Shown one piece after another: positions 1 to 10,031 of a DNA stretch of 64,000 nucleotides (its first letter is position 1; each line of letters begins with the position of its first letter). The DNA is from Oceaniradius stylonematis (GTDB lineage Bacteria; Pseudomonadota; Alphaproteobacteria; Rhizobiales; Rhizobiaceae). The stretch is from NCBI RefSeq assembly GCF_003149475.2, contig NZ_QFWV02000004.1, positions 107,633 through 171,632 of the forward strand, in the 5' to 3' direction. Below the pieces are notes generated by a model. That model was not told where the DNA came from and did no database searches. It saw only the letters and a program-made list of their open reading frames with translations. The position numbers and the translations under genes are program-made.

Positions 1-1073
1 TTCTTGGGATCAGCCCAAAGACAATTTTCTCAATCCGACATCGTCCTCAGAAGCATTATCGTTCCTTCCCTTTAAAAAAGAAGGACGGCTCCAAACGCGA
101 CATCGATACACCCCGGACCTACCTAAAAGTCATCCAGTGGTGGATTCTGGACAACATCCTGAACCAGGTTGAGTTCGCTGAGTACGTATTCGGATTTGTG
201 GCTGGACGAAGTGCTGTCCAAAACGCTGAGTACCACCTTGGCGCGAAGCACGTTCTCAACACTGATATTCGACAGTTTTTCCCGTCAATCACAATCGATC
301 AGGTGCAAGCAATCTTTAGGTCGTTCGGCTACCAGGACGACGTCACAAACATGCTATCAGAACTGTGTTGTCTCGACGGTCATGTGCCACAGGGCGCGCC
401 AACCAGTCCGGCTATCGCAAACCTCGTCTTGCAGGAGTTGGACATGGAGCTATCAGTCTTAGCCGAGAGGGCTGGTCACCGATATTCGCGATATGCTGAT
501 GACCTAACATTCAGCTCCCAGTCATGGATTGAAAGAGATTTCCTCAATTTGGTTGAGTCAGCAGTTCAAGTCGCAGGATTTGAATTGAAGCCTGAAAAGA
601 CCCGTTTTTCGGGCTCTGAAGGACGGATGGAAGTTACAGGGGTGGTGATTAACGAGAAGCCCCAACCTACACGGCTATGGCGAAAACGTGCGCGGGCAAC
701 GCTTCACAAACTAAGCCTACTGCCTCGGCTGACCAGGCGTGAACTGTCGTACCTTCAAGGCGTGGTCGGGATGGCGGGCCAGTTTCCCAAGAGCGCACAG
801 ATGCAGCAACTTTCAGAAAGTGCACGTTTAGTCATTGAGAAAAAGTCGGCGACTATTATCGGGGTGGGCACAAAGCCGACGCTTCCAAACGGCTTGACCT
901 TCAGGCAAGCGGAGGCCCTCGCCAGTCTTGCTCCACGGAGAACGAACATAGAGATCGCACTCCGACTTGGTGCCTCCGTGGCCGCCGTGAAGAAGAGGTT
1001 GCAGGAAGCCTATAAAAAAATTGGCGTCAATGATCGACAGGAAGCAATGATTTGGGCGACTAGGAACCTGTAG
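1..1073 (+). CDS. Retron-type reverse transcriptase with C-terminal LuxR-type HTH (5' end outside window)
   Basis: Retron RTs copy part of a structured RNA (msr-msd) into msDNA, usually as part of an anti-phage toxin system. The frame is open from base 3 to the window edge, so the start codon lies to the left; 356 residues are visible. In visible numbering: KKKDGSKRDI (25-34), the retron region-X signature NAEYH (74-78, consensus NAxxH), motif A with D88, motif B QGAPTSP (130-136), catalytic YADD (164-167), motif D GFELKPEKTRF (192-202) and the retron VTG triplet (211-213). A thumb-like helical part follows. Residues about 298-356 match a LuxR/GerE HTH: LT.R..E.L, TN.EIA, VKK, KIGV, R.EA. This fusion is not a standard retron RT layout known to me. 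Base composition is near 50% GC against about 67% downstream, which suggests horizontal transfer. No maturase or other group II intron domain is visible. No effector gene follows on the right. Confidence 0.93.
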   Translation, partial: LGISPKTIFSIRHRPQKHYRSFPLKKKDGSKRDIDTPRTYLKVIQWWILDNILNQVEFAEYVFGFVAGRSAVQNAEYHLGAKHVLNTDIRQFFPSITIDQVQAIFRSFGYQDDVTNMLSELCCLDGHVPQGAPTSPAIANLVLQELDMELSVLAERAGHRYSRYADDLTFSSQSWIERDFLNLVESAVQVAGFELKPEKTRFSGSEGRMEVTGVVINEKPQPTRLWRKRARATLHKLSLLPRLTRRELSYLQGVVGMAGQFPKSAQMQQLSESARLVIEKKSATIIGVGTKPTLPNGLTFRQAEALASLAPRRTNIEIALRLGASVAAVKKRLQEAYKKIGVNDRQEAMIWATRNL

Positions 1074-1207
1074 ACTCAATGTCCGCTTCATCGCCTCATG
1101 GTTCTTCGGCTTGTATGTGCAGCAAATGCCTGCTCTCCGCCCACTGCAGACCTTGACTATGTACCCCACCCCTTCCCCTCCACCCCATCCTGTGCCACCA
1201 GACTTGC

Positions 1208-2986
1208 ATGAGTGGGGACATCACCACCGACCAGATCTTTCTCTTCGGCCTGTTCGGCATCCTGTTCGCCATGCTGGTCTGGGGGCGGGTGCGCTACGAT
1301 CTGGTCGCGTTCGCCGCGCTCCTGATCGCCGTCCTGGCCGGCCATGTGGACCCGGACGCGGCCTTCGCCGGCTTCGGGCACCCGGCGGTGGTGATCATCG
1401 CGCTGGTGCTGATCGTCTCAAGGGGCCTCGTCAATTCCGGCGCGGTCGAACTGATCGCGCGCTTTGTCGTCGCGCCCGACCGGCCGCTGCCGGTCCATAT
1501 CTCGGTGATGGCGGTGGCCGGCGCGGCGCTGTCGGCGGTGATCAACAATGTCGCCGCGCTGGCGCTGTTGATGACGCTCGACATGGATGTGGCGAAGAAG
1601 GCCAGGCGCGCCGTGTCGCTGACCCTGATGCCGCTGTCGTTCGCGACCATCCTTGGCGGCATGATCACGCTGATCGGCACGCCGCCCAACATCGTCATCG
1701 CGCAATACAGGCAGGACGCGCTCGGCGCGCCGTTTTCCATGTTCGATTTCACGCCGGTCGGGCTGATCGTCTCGGTGGTGGGCATCGCGTTCGTCGCGCT
1801 GGCCGGCTGGCGGCTGATCCCGGCGCGCGACGGCAGCCAGCCGCTCGACGAGGATGCCGGGCTCTATGTCGCCGAGGCGCGGGCGCGCGAGGGGTCGCGG
1901 GCGATCGGGCGGATGGTGCGCGACCTTTACCCGGACGCCGCCGACAAGGACGTGCAGATCATCGGCCTGGTGCGGCGGGGCAAAAGGCTGCCCGGCTTTG
2001 CGCGCACCGAGGAAATCCGCAAGGGCGATTTCCTGGTGCTGGAGGGCGATCCCAAATCGATCGAGGCGTTCATGGGCACGGCGGAGCTCGATTTCGCCGG
2101 CTCGGAGAAGCATGGCGGCCTGCGCGGCGCCAATCTGACGCTGATCGAGGCGATCGTGCCGGACACGGCGCGCATCGTGAACCGTTCGGCGCTGGACGTG
2201 CGGCTGCTCTACCGCCACGGGGTGACGCTGCTGGGTGTTTCGCGCGGCGGCAAGCGCTTCCGGGACCGGGTGCGCAAGCTGGCGATCCGGCCCGGCGACG
2301 TGTTGCTGCTGCTCGGCCCGGACGACCGGATGGACCAGACCGCCCAGTGGCTCGGCGTCTATCCGCTGGCCGACCGCAAGACCGCGCTGATCCAGCGGCG
2401 CAAGGCGGCCGCGGCGATCGGCGCGTTCGGCATCGCCATCGCGCTGGCGGTGACGGGCATCACCACGCTGGCCATCGGGCTCAGCGCCTGCGTTGTCGCC
2501 TATATCGCCATGGGGCTTCTGGGCGGCGAGGATTTCTACGCGATGATCGAGTGGAAGGTGATCGTGCTGCTCGCCTCGCTCATTCCATTGTCGGCGGCGC
2601 TGGAAGCCTCGGGCGGCACGGAGCTGATCGCCAACGCCATTGTCGGCGGCACCAATGGCTGGCCGGCCTGGGCGATCCTTCTGGTCCTGATGGTCGTCAC
2701 CATGACGATGAGCGACTTTCTGAACAATGTGGCGACCGCGCTGATCGCCGCGCCGATCGGCGTGTCGGTGGCGGGCTCGCTGGGCGCCAATCCCGACCCG
2801 TTCCTGATGGGCGTTGCGGTGGCGGCCTCCTGCGCCTTTCTGACGCCGATCGGCCACAAGAACAACACCATCATCATGGGGCCGGGCGGCTACCAGTTCG
2901 GCGACTATTGGCGCATGGGGCTGGCGCTGGAGGTGATCGTCATCGCGGTGGCGGTGCCGGCGATTTTGTGGGTGTGGCCGTTGTAG
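1208..2986 (+). CDS. SLC13-family (DASS) permease with central TrkA-C domains
   Basis: A 592-residue inner-membrane carrier of the SLC13/DASS-like superfamily, which moves sulfate, dicarboxylates or other anions with cations. About five hydrophobic helices precede a soluble central region (residues about 210-395) that looks like two TrkA-C/RCK-C domains (R.GKRLPGF, L.L.GP), followed by six more helices. Helix-hairpin motifs SAVINNVAALALL and TLIGTPPNIVIA in the first half are mirrored by MSDFLNNVATALI and LTPIGHKNNTIIMGPGGY in the second, as expected of this fold. No Shine-Dalgarno sequence is obvious before the ATG. It is the first gene of normal composition after the retron segment. Substrate cannot be told from sequence. 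Confidence 0.88.
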   Translation: MSGDITTDQIFLFGLFGILFAMLVWGRVRYDLVAFAALLIAVLAGHVDPDAAFAGFGHPAVVIIALVLIVSRGLVNSGAVELIARFVVAPDRPLPVHISVMAVAGAALSAVINNVAALALLMTLDMDVAKKARRAVSLTLMPLSFATILGGMITLIGTPPNIVIAQYRQDALGAPFSMFDFTPVGLIVSVVGIAFVALAGWRLIPARDGSQPLDEDAGLYVAEARAREGSRAIGRMVRDLYPDAADKDVQIIGLVRRGKRLPGFARTEEIRKGDFLVLEGDPKSIEAFMGTAELDFAGSEKHGGLRGANLTLIEAIVPDTARIVNRSALDVRLLYRHGVTLLGVSRGGKRFRDRVRKLAIRPGDVLLLLGPDDRMDQTAQWLGVYPLADRKTALIQRRKAAAAIGAFGIAIALAVTGITTLAIGLSACVVAYIAMGLLGGEDFYAMIEWKVIVLLASLIPLSAALEASGGTELIANAIVGGTNGWPAWAILLVLMVVTMTMSDFLNNVATALIAAPIGVSVAGSLGANPDPFLMGVAVAASCAFLTPIGHKNNTIIMGPGGYQFGDYWRMGLALEVIVIAVAVPAILWVWPL

Positions 2987-3059
2987 GGAACGCCCCGTTT
3001 ACGGTAGGTGCACATCAAACAGGCACAATCGGCGATAACAGACAGAAGGGCCGATCATC

Positions 3060-4187
<1,128 letters not shown>

Positions 4188-4211
4188 GGCGATTTGCGGC
4201 TTAAACAAGGG

Positions 4212-4248
4212 AAGGCCGGCCGCGAGATGTTCGGGCCGGCCTTTCTTC
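4212..4248. terminator. Bidirectional rho-independent terminator
   Basis: A perfect 10-bp stem, AAGGCCGGCC (4212-4221) against GGCCGGCCTT (4234-4243), with a 12-nt loop and T-rich flank (TTTCTT). It lies between the convergent ketosynthase and BCCT genes and can serve both. Confidence 0.8.
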
Positions 4249-4264
4249 GTCGCTGCGTTCTCCG

Positions 4265-5902
4265 TCAGTCCCTGGGCTCGTCCATCAGGCCTTTGACGAT
4301 GGCAAAGCAGGCCAGAAGCAGGACGATGGTGAACGGAAAGCCGGTCGAGACCGCCATCGCCTGAAGCGCGCCCAAGCCCCCGCCGAGCAGCAGCGCGATC
4401 GCCACCAGCCCCTCGAAGGTGCACCAGAACACGCGCTGCGGCAGCGGCGCATCGACCTTGCCGCCGGCGGTGATCGTGTCGATCACCAGCGAGCCGGAGT
4501 CCGACGAGGTGACGAAGAAGACGATCACCAGGACGATCGCGACGAACGAGGTGATCGCGGCCAGCGGATATTGCGACAGCATGACGAACAGCTTGAAGTC
4601 CTGCCCCGCATCGGCAACGCCGGTGAACCCGTCATTGACGATCTGGTGGATGGCGGTGCCGCCGAACGCCGTCATCCAGAGCACGCAGACGGCGGACGGG
4701 ATCAGCAGCACGCAGATGATGAATTCGCGCACCGTGCGGCCGCGCGAGACGCGGGCGATGAACATGCCGACGAAAGGCGACCAGGAAATCCACCAGGCCC
4801 AGTAGAACGCCGTCCAGCCCTGGCTGAAATTGGCGTCCTCGCGGCCGAACGGCATCGACAGGGCCGGCAAGTCGGCCAGATAGACGCCCAGATTGGTGAA
4901 GAAGCCGGTGATGATCGCCAGCGTCGGGCCGACGATGATGACGAACGCCAGCAGCAGCATGGCCAGCACCATGTTGATCTCCGACAGGCGCTTGACGCCC
5001 GCATCGAGCCCGGCGACGACCGACATCAGGGCGATGGCGGTGATCGCCAGGATCAGGATCACCTGAAACGTGTCGGTGTTGGGAACGCCGTAAAGGTATT
5101 CGAGACCGGCGCTTGCCTGCGAGGCGCCGAAGCCGAGCGAGGTGGCAAGGCCGAACAGGGTGGCAAAGACGGCCAGCGTGTCGATGATGTGGCCGGTCCA
5201 GCCCCATACCCGGTCGCCGAAGATCGGGTAGAAGACCGAGCGGATCGTCAGCGGCAGGCCCTTGTTGTAGGAGAACAGCGCCAGCGACAGGGCGACGATC
5301 GCATAGATCGCCCAGGGGTGCAGGCCCCAATGGAAGATGGTGGCGGCCATGCCCAGATTGGCGGCCGCCTGTTCGTCGCCGGCCGCGCCGCCCAGCGGCG
5401 CCCAGTCGGTGCGAACGCCATTGTCCATCGCGGTTCCGCCGAGCGACGAGGTGAAGTGCGAGATCGGTTCGGAGACGCCGAAATACATCAGGCCGATGCC
5501 CATGCCGGCGGCGAACAGCATGGCGAACCAGCCCATATAGGTGTAGTCGGGCGTCGCGTCGCGGCCGCCAAGGCGCACCTTGCCGAGCGGGGTGACGATC
5601 AGCACCAGACACAGCAGCACGAAGACATTGGCTGCGGCCAGGAAGAACCAGTCCAGCGTCGAGGTCAGCCAGCCGCGCAGGCCGTTGAACAGCGGATCGA
5701 CCTGGTTCTGGAAGGCCAGCGTCAGCACGACGAAGGCGACCACAGACAGGCCCGAAATCATGAAGACCGGATTGTGGATGTCGAGCCCGAACGGGCCGAT
5801 CGAGGTCTCGATATTGTCCTGACCGACCTCATAGTCGGTCTCGATCAGATTGGCCGGCCCTTCGGGCTGCGGCAATCCGGTGGAGATTGTCTCGTCGCTC
5901 AT
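4265..5902 (-). CDS. BCCT-family betaine/carnitine/choline-type transporter
   Basis: A 545-residue inner-membrane secondary transporter for trimethylammonium compounds such as glycine betaine, carnitine or choline. About twelve hydrophobic segments start near residue 45. The BCCT hallmarks are present: GMGIGLMYFGVSEP near residues 135-150 and the tryptophan-rich WAWWISWSPFVGMFIARVSRGRT in the second half, the helix that forms the substrate-binding aromatic box. The N-terminal 40 residues are acidic and soluble. The universal stress gene lies 48 bp upstream on the same strand, so the two may be co-transcribed in an osmotic or general stress unit. Confidence 0.93.
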   Translation of the reverse strand: MSDETISTGLPQPEGPANLIETDYEVGQDNIETSIGPFGLDIHNPVFMISGLSVVAFVVLTLAFQNQVDPLFNGLRGWLTSTLDWFFLAAANVFVLLCLVLIVTPLGKVRLGGRDATPDYTYMGWFAMLFAAGMGIGLMYFGVSEPISHFTSSLGGTAMDNGVRTDWAPLGGAAGDEQAAANLGMAATIFHWGLHPWAIYAIVALSLALFSYNKGLPLTIRSVFYPIFGDRVWGWTGHIIDTLAVFATLFGLATSLGFGASQASAGLEYLYGVPNTDTFQVILILAITAIALMSVVAGLDAGVKRLSEINMVLAMLLLAFVIIVGPTLAIITGFFTNLGVYLADLPALSMPFGREDANFSQGWTAFYWAWWISWSPFVGMFIARVSRGRTVREFIICVLLIPSAVCVLWMTAFGGTAIHQIVNDGFTGVADAGQDFKLFVMLSQYPLAAITSFVAIVLVIVFFVTSSDSGSLVIDTITAGGKVDAPLPQRVFWCTFEGLVAIALLLGGGLGALQAMAVSTGFPFTIVLLLACFAIVKGLMDEPRD

Positions 5903-5950
5903 GGCGCTGTGCTCCCGTTTGTTGTGTCGTTGTCGCTTCGGCCCGGCGCG

Positions 5951-6373
5951 TCAGCGCACCAGGAACACCGAAGCCTTGGCCTGTTTGGCCATGGCGCCGC
6001 CATGGGACGGCCAGAGGTGCCAGAAATGGTCGGCGATGCCGGGCGCGTGCGTGGCCATGACGACCAGATCGGCGCCGATGTCCTCGACGGCCTTTAGCAG
6101 GCTCCGGTCGAGATCCGCCGCCGGGTCGTGGCTGACAACGGCATGGGTTGCGACACCGATCCCCTGCGCCTTGGCCTGCTCGGCGGCGAAGGCGTCGAGG
6201 TGGGCCCGGTATTCGTCGGGGTTGTGGCCGCCCGGTCCCGGCGTGGCTGCCGTTACGCCGATATAGGTCACCTGTGCGTCATGAAGCCTTGCCAGATCGG
6301 CGGCGACCCCGATGGCCTTTTGAAGTTTGTCACTGTGTGCCAGGTCCACCGGCACGGCGATTTTCTTGTACAC
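5951..6373 (-). CDS. Universal stress protein (UspA family)
   Basis: A 140-residue cytoplasmic UspA-fold protein. It begins MYKKIAVPVDLAHSD, the usual first strand and loop, and ends in a beta-strand (ASVFLVR). The middle segment IGADLVVMATHAPG is the conserved strand before the ATP loop; the expected G-2x-G-9x-G(S/T) nucleotide signature is poor (the sequence runs HAPGIADHFWHLWPSHGGA), so ATP binding is uncertain. The start is GTG with GGGAGG six bases upstream. It precedes the BCCT gene on the same strand. Confidence 0.88.
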   Translation of the reverse strand: MYKKIAVPVDLAHSDKLQKAIGVAADLARLHDAQVTYIGVTAATPGPGGHNPDEYRAHLDAFAAEQAKAQGIGVATHAVVSHDPAADLDRSLLKAVEDIGADLVVMATHAPGIADHFWHLWPSHGGAMAKQAKASVFLVR

Positions 6374-6685
6374 GATGCCCTCCCATTGTTGTGCGCCCGG
6401 CGCGCTCCCGGCACGCGGACATGTTGCTTTGATTGTGACCGTCTGCCGCAGGCAAGATCATTCCTGCTGCGCAATGGCGGGGCGCATTTGGGACAAATAC
6501 GGTCGGTTTTTGCGCGTGGCCCCGTTGGCGCGCGTCTGCCGCGCGCCGGCCGTCCGGACACGGCAACGGGTCACGGACGGTGCCCAAGGGCTAACGCGTT
6601 CATGGTTGGCGCGCAACCGCGCGCTGCCGAAAAATTGGGCAACGTTCCGGCTTGCGCAGAAATTCCAATGGCCTAAGCTGGCTCA
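6374..6685. other. 312-bp divergent intergenic region
   Basis: Lies between the usp and ATP-grasp genes, which point away from each other, so it must hold two promoters. I see no convincing -35/-10 pair, no RNA gene and no repeat. The small open frames across it have no homology that I recognise. Confidence 0.5.
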
Positions 6686-8119
6686 ATGTCGGAGGGCGCA
6701 GCGAAACATTTCGACGAGATGACCGGCCGGGGCGATGGCGTCCGTTCACCCTATTTCGCCTACCGGAGCTGGTTCGAGGCGGAAGACCCCGCCCGCCTCA
6801 AGCACAAGGCGGCCGAGGCCGAGACCTTCTTCCGGCGCATGGGGATCACCTTCAATGTCTATGGCGAGGCGGACGCGACCGAAAGGCTGATCCCGTTCGA
6901 CGTGGTGCCGCGCATCATTTCGGGCCGCGAATGGGCGCGGCTGTCCCGCGGCATCGAACAGCGCGTCACCGCCATCAACGCCTTTCTGCACGACATTTAT
7001 CACCGTCAGGAGATCCTGCGCGCCGGCCGCATCCCGGTGGAACTGATCGCCGGCAATGACGCCTTCCTGCCGCAGATGATCGGCGTCAAGCCGCCCGGCG
7101 GCGTCTACACCCATATCGTCGGCACGGATCTGGTGCGCACGGGCGAGAACGATTTCTACGTGCTGGAGGACAATGCGCGCACGCCGTCGGGCGTTTCCTA
7201 CATGCTGGAAAACCGCGAGACGATGCTGCACATGTTCCCCGAACTGTTCTCGTCGGTGGCGGTGCAGCCGGTCAGCACCTATCCGCGCAACCTGCGGCGT
7301 TCGCTCGCCGCCTGCGCGCCCGCCAACCGCGCCAACGGCACGCCGACGATCGCGGTGCTGACGCCGGGCATCCACAATTCGGCCTATTACGAGCATGCCT
7401 TTCTCGCCGACCAGATGGGCGCCGAACTTGTCGAAGGGCACGATCTGCGCGTCGTGGACGGGCGCGTGGCGATGCGTACGACGCGCGGCTACCAGCCGTT
7501 GGACGTGATCTACCGGCGCGTGGACGACGATTTCCTCGATCCGCTGAACTTCAACCCGTCCTCCATGCTCGGCGTACCGGGCATTCTGGATGTCTACCGG
7601 GCCGGCAACATCACGATCGCCAATGCGCCGGGCACGGGCATAGCCGACGACAAGGCGATCTATTCCTACATGCCCGAGATCGTCGAATTCTATACCGGCG
7701 AGAAGGCGATCCTGAAGAACGTGCCGACCTGGCGCTGTTCGGAAAAGGATGCGCTGGCCCATGTGCTCGACAATCTGGACAAGCTCGTCGTCAAGGAAGT
7801 GCACGGCTCGGGGGGCTACGGCATGCTGGTCGGGCCGGCGGCCTCGAAAAAGGAAATCGCCGCCTTCCGGAAGAAGCTGAAAGCGCGGCCCGGCAGCTAT
7901 ATCGCGCAGCCCACACTGTCGCTGTCGACCGTGCCGATCCTGACCAAGTCGGGACTGGCGCCGCGCCATGTCGATCTGCGGCCGTTCGTCCTGGTGTCGC
8001 CCAACGGCATCAAGATCACGCCCGGCGGACTGACGCGCGTTGCGCTCAAGAAGGGCTCGCTGGTGGTCAATTCGTCCCAGGGCGGCGGCACCAAGGACAC
8101 ATGGGTGCTCGATGAGTAG
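6686..8119 (+). CDS. Circularly permuted ATP-grasp type 2 protein (Anbu operon)
   Basis: A 477-residue protein of the circularly permuted ATP-grasp family (formerly DUF404/DUF407), predicted to form an amide or peptide bond with ATP. Typical segments are visible: YLEDNARTPSGVSYMLENR-like (YVLEDNARTPSGVSYML, residues about 156-172), RRVDDDFLDPLNF near the middle, the glycine-rich KEVHGSGGYGMLVGP (ATP loop) and a C-terminal SSQGGGTKDTWVL. It is the first gene of a four-gene unit with alpha-E, transglutaminase and Anbu genes. This set recurs in many proteobacteria and has been proposed to make and degrade a peptide tag or small peptide; the substrate is unknown. Confidence 0.92.
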   Translation: MSEGAAKHFDEMTGRGDGVRSPYFAYRSWFEAEDPARLKHKAAEAETFFRRMGITFNVYGEADATERLIPFDVVPRIISGREWARLSRGIEQRVTAINAFLHDIYHRQEILRAGRIPVELIAGNDAFLPQMIGVKPPGGVYTHIVGTDLVRTGENDFYVLEDNARTPSGVSYMLENRETMLHMFPELFSSVAVQPVSTYPRNLRRSLAACAPANRANGTPTIAVLTPGIHNSAYYEHAFLADQMGAELVEGHDLRVVDGRVAMRTTRGYQPLDVIYRRVDDDFLDPLNFNPSSMLGVPGILDVYRAGNITIANAPGTGIADDKAIYSYMPEIVEFYTGEKAILKNVPTWRCSEKDALAHVLDNLDKLVVKEVHGSGGYGMLVGPAASKKEIAAFRKKLKARPGSYIAQPTLSLSTVPILTKSGLAPRHVDLRPFVLVSPNGIKITPGGLTRVALKKGSLVVNSSQGGGTKDTWVLDE

Positions 8120-8248
8120 GGCGAGCGAGCGGGGTTTGCGGTACAAATGTGCGACGCAGCCTCGCCCTTCGGGGCTGCGGGCGCGCGATCACACTCCGTC
8201 AGGCGCAACCGGCCCTGAACCGGGCAAGCTCGCCGGAGGGCAGCGCTG

Positions 8249-9190
8249 ATGCTCGGAAAGACGGCAGGCGGCATATTCTGGATGTTCCGCTATCTGGAGC
8301 GGTCCGAAAACACCGCGCGGCTGGTCGATGCCGGTTTCCGCATTGCGCTGACCCGGTCGGCGACGGCCGAAAAGGAATGGGAATCGGTGGTCGCAACGGC
8401 GGGCGTGCGCGATGCCTACATCGAGCGGCACGGCCAGTTCGAGGCCTCCGCCGTCATCGATTTCCTGCTCCGCGACCGCACCAACTCCTCAAGCGTCCTT
8501 TCCGTCATCGCCGAGGCGCGCGACAATGGCCGGATGGTGCGCACGGCGCTCACCCGCGAGGTCTGGGAAGCGGTCAACGAATGCTGGATGACGCTCAACG
8601 AGACGTTGTCGCGGCCGGTGCGCGACCGCGACCTGCCGTCCGTGCTCGCCGCCATCCGCCAGCAGAGCGCGCTGGTGCGCGGCGCGCTGCACGGCACGAT
8701 GCTGCGCAACGAGATTTTCGACTTCGCGCGGCTGGGCACCTTTCTCGAGCGGGCCGACAACACCGCCCGCATCCTCGACGTCAAATATTACGTGCTGCTG
8801 CCGTCCCTGTCGCTGGTCGGATCGACCATCGACAATGTGCAGTGGGAGACGATCCTGCGCTCGGTTTCGGCCTACCAGTCCTACCGGTGGGTGACGCGCG
8901 GCGATCCCAATCCGCGCGACATCGCCCACTTCCTCATTCTCGACCGGCGGCTGCCGCGAAGCCTCGCCTTCTGCTATGCCAAGATCAACGACAATCTGGG
9001 CTATCTGGAAACCGACCATGGCCATCGTCCGCATTCGCACACGATGGCCGACTCCTGCTTCCATCGCTTCCGGAACCGCTCGATCGACGAAGTCCTCGAT
9101 GAGGGCCTGCACGAGTTCCTCAGCGGGTTCATCGCCGACAATCAGGCGCTCGGCGCGCAGATCGAACGCGATTACCGGTTTCATGAGTAA
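8249..9190 (+). CDS. Alpha-E domain protein (DUF403, Anbu operon)
   Basis: A 313-residue, almost wholly alpha-helical protein of the alpha-E (DUF403) family. The diagnostic N-terminus MLGKTAGGIFWMFRYLERSEN and the later FARLGTFLERADNTARILD are present, with conserved glutamates and arginines thought to line a catalytic or binding groove. In other genomes it is always next to the circularly permuted ATP-grasp protein and is thought to work with it. A 129-bp gap containing a small GC hairpin (8156-8178) separates it from the upstream gene; only three bases separate it from the transglutaminase gene. Confidence 0.92.
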   Translation: MLGKTAGGIFWMFRYLERSENTARLVDAGFRIALTRSATAEKEWESVVATAGVRDAYIERHGQFEASAVIDFLLRDRTNSSSVLSVIAEARDNGRMVRTALTREVWEAVNECWMTLNETLSRPVRDRDLPSVLAAIRQQSALVRGALHGTMLRNEIFDFARLGTFLERADNTARILDVKYYVLLPSLSLVGSTIDNVQWETILRSVSAYQSYRWVTRGDPNPRDIAHFLILDRRLPRSLAFCYAKINDNLGYLETDHGHRPHSHTMADSCFHRFRNRSIDEVLDEGLHEFLSGFIADNQALGAQIERDYRFHE

Positions 9191-9193
9191 GCC

Positions 9194-9997
9194 ATGCTGC
9201 TGACAATCTCACACACCACCCGCTACCAGTATGACCGGCCCGCCCGGCATGCCCTGCAGCAGGTGCGGCTGACGCCGAAGTCGCGCGCCGGCCAGTCGGT
9301 TCAGCAGTGGCAGACCGACATCACCGGCGGCAGCAAGCAGCTGTCCTATGACGACCAGCACAACAACCATGTCGAACTGATCAGTTTCGACCCGGACGCG
9401 ACCGAAGTGGTGATCCATTCGCACGGCACCGTGGAATCGACCAACGGCACGGGCATTGTCGGACCGCAGGGCGGGTTTGCGCCGCTGTGGTACTTCCGGC
9501 GGCAGACGGCGCTGACCAGGCCGGGCCCGGGCCTGCGCAAATTGATGCGCGATCTGGCGCAAGCGGGCGCGAGCGACGACGTGGCGAACATGCATGCGCT
9601 GATGAACGCCATCGAGGCGGCGGTGCGCTACGAGACCGGCGCCACGCATGCCGAAACCACCGCCGAAGAGGCGCTCGAAGCCGGCCATGGCGTGTGCCAG
9701 GATCATGCCCACATCTTCATCACGCTGGCGCGGATGCTCGGCTATCCGGCGCGCTATGTCTCGGGCTATCTGATGATGAACGACCGCGTCGAACAGGACG
9801 CGACCCACGCCTGGGCCGAGGCGCATATTGCCGGCCTTGGCTGGGTCGGCTTCGACGTCTCCAATGCGATTTCGCCGGACGAGCGCTACGTGCGGGTGGC
9901 GACGGGGCTCGACTATCGCGAGGCGGCGCCGATTTCGGGACTTCTTGTGGGCGCGGGAACCGAAGAGATGGCTGTCACGTTGCAGGTGCAGCAATGA
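9194..9997 (+). CDS. Transglutaminase-like cysteine protease (Anbu operon)
   Basis: A 267-residue protein with an N-terminal beta-rich domain (MLLTISHTTRYQYDRPA, typical of bacterial transglutaminase-like proteins) and a transglutaminase core. The catalytic Cys-His-Asp set is visible: GHGVCQDHAH (Cys), ATHAWAEAHI (His) and GWVGFDVSNA (Asp). Such proteins are usually peptidases or amidases rather than cross-linking enzymes. It lies three bases after the alpha-E gene and 34 before Anbu, so the three are translated from one message. Confidence 0.92.
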   Translation: MLLTISHTTRYQYDRPARHALQQVRLTPKSRAGQSVQQWQTDITGGSKQLSYDDQHNNHVELISFDPDATEVVIHSHGTVESTNGTGIVGPQGGFAPLWYFRRQTALTRPGPGLRKLMRDLAQAGASDDVANMHALMNAIEAAVRYETGATHAETTAEEALEAGHGVCQDHAHIFITLARMLGYPARYVSGYLMMNDRVEQDATHAWAEAHIAGLGWVGFDVSNAISPDERYVRVATGLDYREAAPISGLLVGAGTEEMAVTLQVQQ

Positions 9998-10031
9998 TCG
10001 CTGCGGCGGCAAGCGATTCGGAGAACCCCAC

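Noticed and set aside
1-1073. Group II intron reverse transcriptase
   Set aside because: The NAxxH and VTG motifs are those of retrons; no maturase X domain, HNH endonuclease or intron RNA domain V is seen, and the C-terminus is an HTH.
8156-8178. Hairpin GCAGCC/GGCTGC between the ATP-grasp and alpha-E genes as a terminator
   Set aside because: No T-run follows and the genes are functionally linked; at most it is an mRNA processing or attenuation structure.
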